A program made the translations under genes and the position numbers. The notes under the pieces were generated by a model. The model was given only the letters and a program-made list of their open reading frames with translations, had not been told where the DNA came from and searched no databases. Below, one piece after another: positions 6,958-11,015 of a stretch of 11,015 bases of DNA (within the stretch, counting starts at the first letter, position 1; every line of letters starts with the position of its first letter). The DNA is from Chloroflexota bacterium. Lineage in GTDB: Bacteria > Chloroflexota > Anaerolineae > Promineifilales > Promineifilaceae. The stretch covers positions 1 to 11,015 of the forward strand of contig QQUD01001026.1 in assembly GCA_008501785.1 (NCBI GenBank), read 5' to 3'.

Positions 6958-8109
6958 ATGCACATAGTCTTACTCCATTTTTATTCAAAAACGCCTACTC
7001 CTGAATATCAAAAACTTTCAGTAAGATTTAGAAAGCATGGCCATAAAGTGTGGATTGGATTACCAGATGATAATGATGATGTACAGTGGCTTAATGATCA
7101 GCAGGTTGTCGCTACTTTACCTGGGCCAGAACATTCATTTCAACGATTGGCAAAATTAGCACCATTTCGAAAATTAGCCTATCGTCTACAATATTTGGCT
7201 ATGATGTGGAGGGTGCGTAGCTTTTTGCAAGAACACAAACCTGATGTTGTTCAGATTAACATGGATATAGCAGCCTGGGTGTTGCCACTTTTTGGTCCGA
7301 AGAAGACGCGATATGTTTTAGATATTCGCCAGATTAATGAACATGTTAGTGAGCGACCAACGGCGCGGCTCAAAGAGAAATTGTTAATTTTCACGCTGCA
7401 AATGTGGGCTCGTTTCTTTTTTGATCGCGCATGTTTTTTACATGAAGGTGGTGCAATTCGAATTCTGGGTAAAAATTGGAAGAAAAAAGGATCGGTTGTT
7501 CCACTTGGCGTAGATAATCAGTTTTTACAATTTGATGTGAATAAGCTGTCGCAGAGTTCTACCAATGAACCGGTACGTTTTATTTATCTTGGCATAATTA
7601 GCCCGCTACGAACTTTGGAGCGACTCCTTTATGCAGCGAAAAAAGTGTCGTCTGAAGCCCCTAACTTCTGTTTGGATTTTGTTGGCCCCGATGCTGCAAA
7701 TGGTCATTATCAACAACTCGCAAAAGAGCTTGAATTAGACAATGTTGTCAATTTTCTCCCCCCCGTACATTATGAAGCAGTTCCTGACTTATTAGCAAAG
7801 TACGATGTTGGTTTAGCGTACATTCCCGACCGCCCAACTTGGCATTATCATCCGACAATAAAAGTGCTTGAATACCGTGCGCTTGGTTTACCAATTATTT
7901 CTACAGATGTGGCTTCCCATCGGGAAGTTGTTCAGGAAGGTGTAAATGGTTTACTAGTCAAGGATGATGCCAATAGTATTGCTAAATCTTTACATCGATT
8001 TGTAGATGATCGAGGGTTTTTACAGCAATGTAAAGAAAATGCAGTTCAGATGCGAGGTGGCGTAACGTGGGCGGAAGTTGCTGAAATGTATGAAAATGAA
8101 GTTTATTAA
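6958..8109 (+). CDS. GT4-family glycosyltransferase
   Basis: A complete 383-residue GT-B glycosyltransferase, probably cytoplasmic and part of the same assembly line. The N-terminal domain starts MHIVLLHFYS, and KPDVVQINMD (94-103) marks the acceptor domain. The region RARFFFD-like at 151-156 and VVPLGVDNQF (180-189) leads into the linker, and the donor domain starts near 206 (RFIYLGIISPLRTLERLLYAA). The donor-binding stretch is HPTIKVLEYRALGLPIISTD (298-317) with Lys302 and Glu305, followed by HREVVQEGVNGLLV. This form with PTIKVLEY resembles the fragment at the left window edge (SPLKMFEYMAAGLPIL) more than the EX7E form of the gene at 362. The start is ATG 6958 with AAGGAA at 6947-6952, only 13 bp after the previous stop, so co-transcription is likely. 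The sugar transferred is not readable. Confidence 0.9.
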   Translation: MHIVLLHFYSKTPTPEYQKLSVRFRKHGHKVWIGLPDDNDDVQWLNDQQVVATLPGPEHSFQRLAKLAPFRKLAYRLQYLAMMWRVRSFLQEHKPDVVQINMDIAAWVLPLFGPKKTRYVLDIRQINEHVSERPTARLKEKLLIFTLQMWARFFFDRACFLHEGGAIRILGKNWKKKGSVVPLGVDNQFLQFDVNKLSQSSTNEPVRFIYLGIISPLRTLERLLYAAKKVSSEAPNFCLDFVGPDAANGHYQQLAKELELDNVVNFLPPVHYEAVPDLLAKYDVGLAYIPDRPTWHYHPTIKVLEYRALGLPIISTDVASHREVVQEGVNGLLVKDDANSIAKSLHRFVDDRGFLQQCKENAVQMRGGVTWAEVAEMYENEVY

Positions 8110-8139
8110 TAACTTCGTAGACGAATTGGACTACAAACT

Positions 8140-9657
8140 GTGAAAGATGATGAATTAAAATACAAAACTGCTCGTGGCAGCTTGATTATGGGCGCTGTAA
8201 CCATGTTGTTCCGTCCAATCAATATTATTGGAGCGCTCTTCTTAATGCGCTTATTAAACCCTGAGGATTTTGGTGCTGTGGCACTCGCGTTGATTTTGCT
8301 GACAACGTCCAGTTTGTTTTCGGCTTTGGGATTAGAAACGGCAATTATACAATCCTCACACGATAATCGGAAAATTGCTTTTCCATCTTTTGTGATCACA
8401 ATGGGGTTTGCGACTATCCTCTTTTTAATTCTCAATACAAATATATTAACTTTTGCCAGACTGTTAGGAGATGAAGAAATTGTTCCGATTTTACGGTGGT
8501 TGTCACTATTAATCTTGATTGATGCTGCGTATGCGATACCTGCTGCATTAACACGGAAACAGTTGATGTTTGGCAAAGTAGGTATTGCAGGCATGTTGTA
8601 CAGGATTACTTATACAACCATGACATTGACGCTTGCTTTTCTTGGTTATGGTGTATGGAGTCTGGTGTATGCAAATCTTATTAGTTCCTTAATTCATACA
8701 GTTGCATATTTTTGGCTATCACCTGGCTGGGATTGGATTATTCCACGTCGATGGGATATGAAAGTGGTGAGGGATTTGCTGCGGTTCGGTATTCAAAGCA
8801 CTTTTTCGACAGTACTTCATTACTTGCATACGCATGTGGACGATTGGTTAGTTGGTCGTTACTTAGGTAAACAGGCATTGGGTTATTATTCAAAAGCTTA
8901 CGACTTTTCAAATAATACGGTTATCCAGATTAGTGATAATGTTGTTGGGATTGTGTTTTTGCCATCTTATACGCAAATGCAGCATGATCCAGATAAATTG
9001 ACTCGTGCTTATTTGAAGAGTGTCCAATTAGTTTTGTTAATTGTTGTTCCTCTTGCTTTTGGTGTGTTAGCAATTGCTCCTGAGATGGTGTGGGTGTTGT
9101 GGGGTGCAAAGTGGGCACCTATGATACCTATTATGCAAATTTTTGCTTTATTGTTGTTAACGCGACCGATTGCGAGTAATACAATACCATTGTTTCAAGC
9201 GTTGGGAAAACCGGATTATAATACACGAAATGGGTTGGTTTTGCTTGTGATTATGATCCCTCTGGTTTTACTTTTTCTTTCTCAAGGTATTGCGATTGTA
9301 GCGATTGCTATTGTGATTTCTCATTTCATTGGCGCAGTTTATAATATGTACCAGGTGAATACAATATTGCCTGGTTCAAGTAAACTGACAATTCGTGCAA
9401 TTTTACCCCCCATTCTTTCTGGATTCCTGATGATGTTGGTTGTTTTTGCTGTGAAAGCTCCCGTTCAGCAGCTAATTGGTGGTCAATATAATTTTCTCGG
9501 TTTATTTTTACTTATTGGTATTGGTGGTGTGGTATTTTTACCATTTTCCTATTTGACTCAAAAAGAGCTCATTATGGAAATTTGGAACACTGCACTTTCA
9601 GTAATTGGCAAACGCTTTTCTTTCATTAAAAAAACTACCCCAAGTGAAGCAGTTTAA
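8140..9657 (+). CDS. Wzx-like lipopolysaccharide/exopolysaccharide flippase (MOP superfamily)
   Basis: The 505-residue, strongly hydrophobic protein has roughly twelve to fourteen membrane segments and fits the polysaccharide transporter (PST) branch of the MOP flippases, close to the WzxC type. Early hallmarks are RGSLIMGAVTML (12-23) and MRLLNPEDFGAVALA (36-50). A central THVDDWLVGRYLGKQALGYY (211-230) is also typical of the group. It would move an undecaprenyl-pyrophosphate-linked oligosaccharide from the cytoplasmic to the outer face of the membrane. The start is GTG 8140 with only TTGGA (8126-8130) as a poor ribosome site, so translation may be modest. The gap from the preceding glycosyltransferase is 30 bp and contains a tiny palindrome (TTCGT-AG-ACGAA, 8114-8125). 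It is the last gene before a strong terminator, so it closes the 4940-9657 unit. The C-terminal 25 residues are polar and basic, probably cytoplasmic. Confidence 0.92.
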   Translation: MKDDELKYKTARGSLIMGAVTMLFRPINIIGALFLMRLLNPEDFGAVALALILLTTSSLFSALGLETAIIQSSHDNRKIAFPSFVITMGFATILFLILNTNILTFARLLGDEEIVPILRWLSLLILIDAAYAIPAALTRKQLMFGKVGIAGMLYRITYTTMTLTLAFLGYGVWSLVYANLISSLIHTVAYFWLSPGWDWIIPRRWDMKVVRDLLRFGIQSTFSTVLHYLHTHVDDWLVGRYLGKQALGYYSKAYDFSNNTVIQISDNVVGIVFLPSYTQMQHDPDKLTRAYLKSVQLVLLIVVPLAFGVLAIAPEMVWVLWGAKWAPMIPIMQIFALLLLTRPIASNTIPLFQALGKPDYNTRNGLVLLVIMIPLVLLFLSQGIAIVAIAIVISHFIGAVYNMYQVNTILPGSSKLTIRAILPPILSGFLMMLVVFAVKAPVQQLIGGQYNFLGLFLLIGIGGVVFLPFSYLTQKELIMEIWNTALSVIGKRFSFIKKTTPSEAV

Positions 9658-9708
9658 TGTTTGATTGCAATGAAACGGCCGTTACCTCTCCCCTTCCTTA
9701 AATAGACC

Positions 9709-9760
9709 ACGATATATTCTGCTTGAATTGAAAGTAGGTCAAGCAGAATACATCGTTTTT
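9709..9760 (+). terminator. Strong intrinsic terminator after the flippase gene
   Basis: TATTCTGCTTGA (9715-9726) is the exact reverse complement of TCAAGCAGAATA (9739-9750), with a 12-nt loop. Beyond a single A-C mismatch the stem continues for five more pairs (ACGAT 9709-9713 with ATCGT 9752-9756), and the right side runs into TTTTT (9756-9760). The T-run is on the + strand, so it ends the polysaccharide operon. The - strand gene stops 7 bp further on and would read through the same hairpin, but without a T-run on that side. Confidence 0.85.
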
Positions 9761-9766
9761 GATGAT

Positions 9767-11015
9767 TTATTTGTTTTCGCAAGCACCAATATCAGGATTA
9801 TTGTCCCTCAAATCCCCAAAGAAATCATTTGAAATAATAGTCCCTGTTGCAGCATTATTAATCGCTGGTGATGATGATTGGAGCATATACCATGCTGCAT
9901 CAACCTGCCCCCCAGTTAATGAGGTAGTCGGGTTTACAAGTTGCGGATCATCAACAATATCACCAGTACCTGCGGCAGTGGATACGGGCGAGCTAGACCA
10001 GAGATTGTTTCTCAAAGTAAGGCCTGGGTAATTTCGTGCGATATGTGCGATTGTCCCATCTTGTTGATAAATAATGTTGTTTTCAAATTGGACATTTTCA
10101 TAATTATAGTTGGTCCAAATTACATTTTTAGCTGCATCACTGTTGCGATCTGATACAGCATTTACAAACGTGTTGTGGGCTACATGCATATTGATGATGG
10201 GATAGTCGCTTTCGGCCGAATCAGATCCCCATACAGCAAAGTTCTGGCGACAGCCTGCGGCGATATTATTCAAAATATCAATATCCTTTGTTCGTAATCC
10301 ATCTGAAAAGCCCTGTGGTGGCGGTTCATTAGCCACAACAATGCCAAAGGTACGATCTCCCCCGCGATAAAATCTCGAATCATCCGTACAATAAACCAGA
10401 TTTCGTTGTACGATTACATTTTGTGACCGATGTACATAAACTTGCAGGGCGAAATTGTCGTAAAAAATGTTATCTTCAATGATGATATTAGTAGAGCCAG
10501 AATAATTACCTGTTATGACTCCTTCACCCCAATTATTGTGAATGGTATTTCCACGATAAATAATGTTGTCGGATCGTACTGAGACAGCACCTGCTGACCA
10601 ATTCAATTCACCAGCACTCCTGTCGTGTGTCGCAAAATTGGAATTGTATGATATGTCATTATTTTCAACGATGATGTTACTCGCTTCATGCATCAAAATG
10701 CCTACATCTCGATTATCATGAACGTTGTTGTTTTTAATAATGGCCTCAGTTGGACTGCCATTGTATTTATAAACAGCTATGCCACGACCCAGGGAGTGCC
10801 GGATTTCGAACCCGTCTAAAACAATGTAATTCCCTTCAATCCCAACTAAATGTCCATAATTAAAGCATGTAGGTGGTGAGACCGTATCATTGCACCCTCC
10901 CCAACCGCTTACATGTGTAGGTAACTTATACTGACCATCAATCACGGGGGTTTCTCCAGGAAATGCAGCAACCGTGATGGGAGAATCAGGTGTACCAGAA
11001 TGCCTGATCATAACA
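9767..11015 (-). CDS. Right-handed parallel beta-helix protein, C-terminal part (5' end outside window)
   Basis: The frame is open to the right edge. The Met at 11009-11011 is preceded by a Val codon and lies within a typical MIRHSGTPDSPITVAAFPGE block, so the gene continues beyond the window. From that Met, 414 residues are visible. They show repeated Asn-rich beta-helix rungs spaced 20-40 residues apart, for example IIKNNNVHDN (91-100), NIIVENNDISYN (112-123), NIIYRGNTIHNN (149-160), NIIIEDNIFYDN (175-186), NVIVQRNLVY (198-207) and VQFENNIIYQ (297-306). The C-terminus has SPAINNA, then DFFGDLRDNNPDIGACE, resembling the end of 'choice-of-anchor Q' surface proteins. Such proteins are secreted, and some are polysaccharide lyases or epimerases; no catalytic residues could be assigned here. 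It converges on the polysaccharide operon, so a role on the exported polymer is plausible but unproven. A signal peptide cannot be checked. Confidence 0.82.
   Translation of the reverse strand, partial: VMIRHSGTPDSPITVAAFPGETPVIDGQYKLPTHVSGWGGCNDTVSPPTCFNYGHLVGIEGNYIVLDGFEIRHSLGRGIAVYKYNGSPTEAIIKNNNVHDNRDVGILMHEASNIIVENNDISYNSNFATHDRSAGELNWSAGAVSVRSDNIIYRGNTIHNNWGEGVITGNYSGSTNIIIEDNIFYDNFALQVYVHRSQNVIVQRNLVYCTDDSRFYRGGDRTFGIVVANEPPPQGFSDGLRTKDIDILNNIAAGCRQNFAVWGSDSAESDYPIINMHVAHNTFVNAVSDRNSDAAKNVIWTNYNYENVQFENNIIYQQDGTIAHIARNYPGLTLRNNLWSSSPVSTAAGTGDIVDDPQLVNPTTSLTGGQVDAAWYMLQSSSPAINNAATGTIISNDFFGDLRDNNPDIGACENK

Noticed and set aside
8106..8594. A 162-codon open frame on the - strand inside the flippase gene
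   Set aside because: It lies fully antisense to a well-supported membrane protein gene, its translation shows no recognisable domain, and long antisense frames are common opposite hydrophobic genes.
9759..10153. Short + strand open frames opposite the beta-helix gene
   Set aside because: The - strand frame has clear repeated beta-helix rungs and a recognisable C-terminus; the + strand frames show no domain and overlap the terminator tail.

Overview
The window is a stretch of a bacterial surface-polysaccharide (exopolysaccharide, capsule or O-antigen type) gene cluster. It carries eight co-oriented + strand genes and one converging - strand gene. The DNA is fairly AT-rich (roughly 40% G+C by eye). 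Purine-rich Shine-Dalgarno sites are visible upstream of several genes, and TTG and GTG starts occur beside ATG. Nothing fixes the taxon. The paired GT39 (ArnT/PMT-like) membrane proteins and the extracellular beta-helix protein would suit Chloroflexota or a similar environmental bacterium, but this is a weak inference. No tRNA, rRNA, CRISPR array, insertion sequence or phage gene was seen.

Layout. The 3' end of a GT4 glycosyltransferase (1-324) is followed by a full GT4 glycosyltransferase (362-1612) and a polytopic GT39-family glycosyltransferase (1653-3089). After a 232-bp non-coding gap rich in inverted repeats comes a second full-length GT39 paralogue (3322-4788). After another 151 bp there is a tightly packed block: an RmlD-like dTDP-4-dehydrorhamnose reductase (4940-5812), an overlapping DUF1972-type GT4 (probable rhamnosyltransferase, 5799-6944), another GT4 (6958-8109) and a Wzx-like flippase (8140-9657). 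A strong intrinsic terminator (9709-9760) closes this block. On the - strand, 9767-11015 encodes the C-terminal part of a right-handed parallel beta-helix protein that runs off the right edge.

How the genes fit together (inference from families). RmlD would make the last precursor of dTDP-L-rhamnose. The cytoplasmic GT4 enzymes would build a lipid-linked oligosaccharide, one of them adding rhamnose. The Wzx-like protein would flip the product across the membrane. The two GT39 proteins would add sugars on the outer face of the membrane from polyprenyl-phosphate-linked donors. The beta-helix protein looks extracellular and may bind or process the polymer. RmlA/B/C, an initiating phosphoglycosyltransferase, a polymerase, a chain-length regulator and a polyprenyl-phosphate sugar synthase are not in the window and would have to be elsewhere.

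I see no convincing wholly new system. The points most worth a second look are a stem that appears to sequester the ribosome binding site between the first two genes, the tandem GT39 duplication with its palindrome-rich spacer, and changes in conserved motifs of the RmlD-like and DUF1972 proteins.
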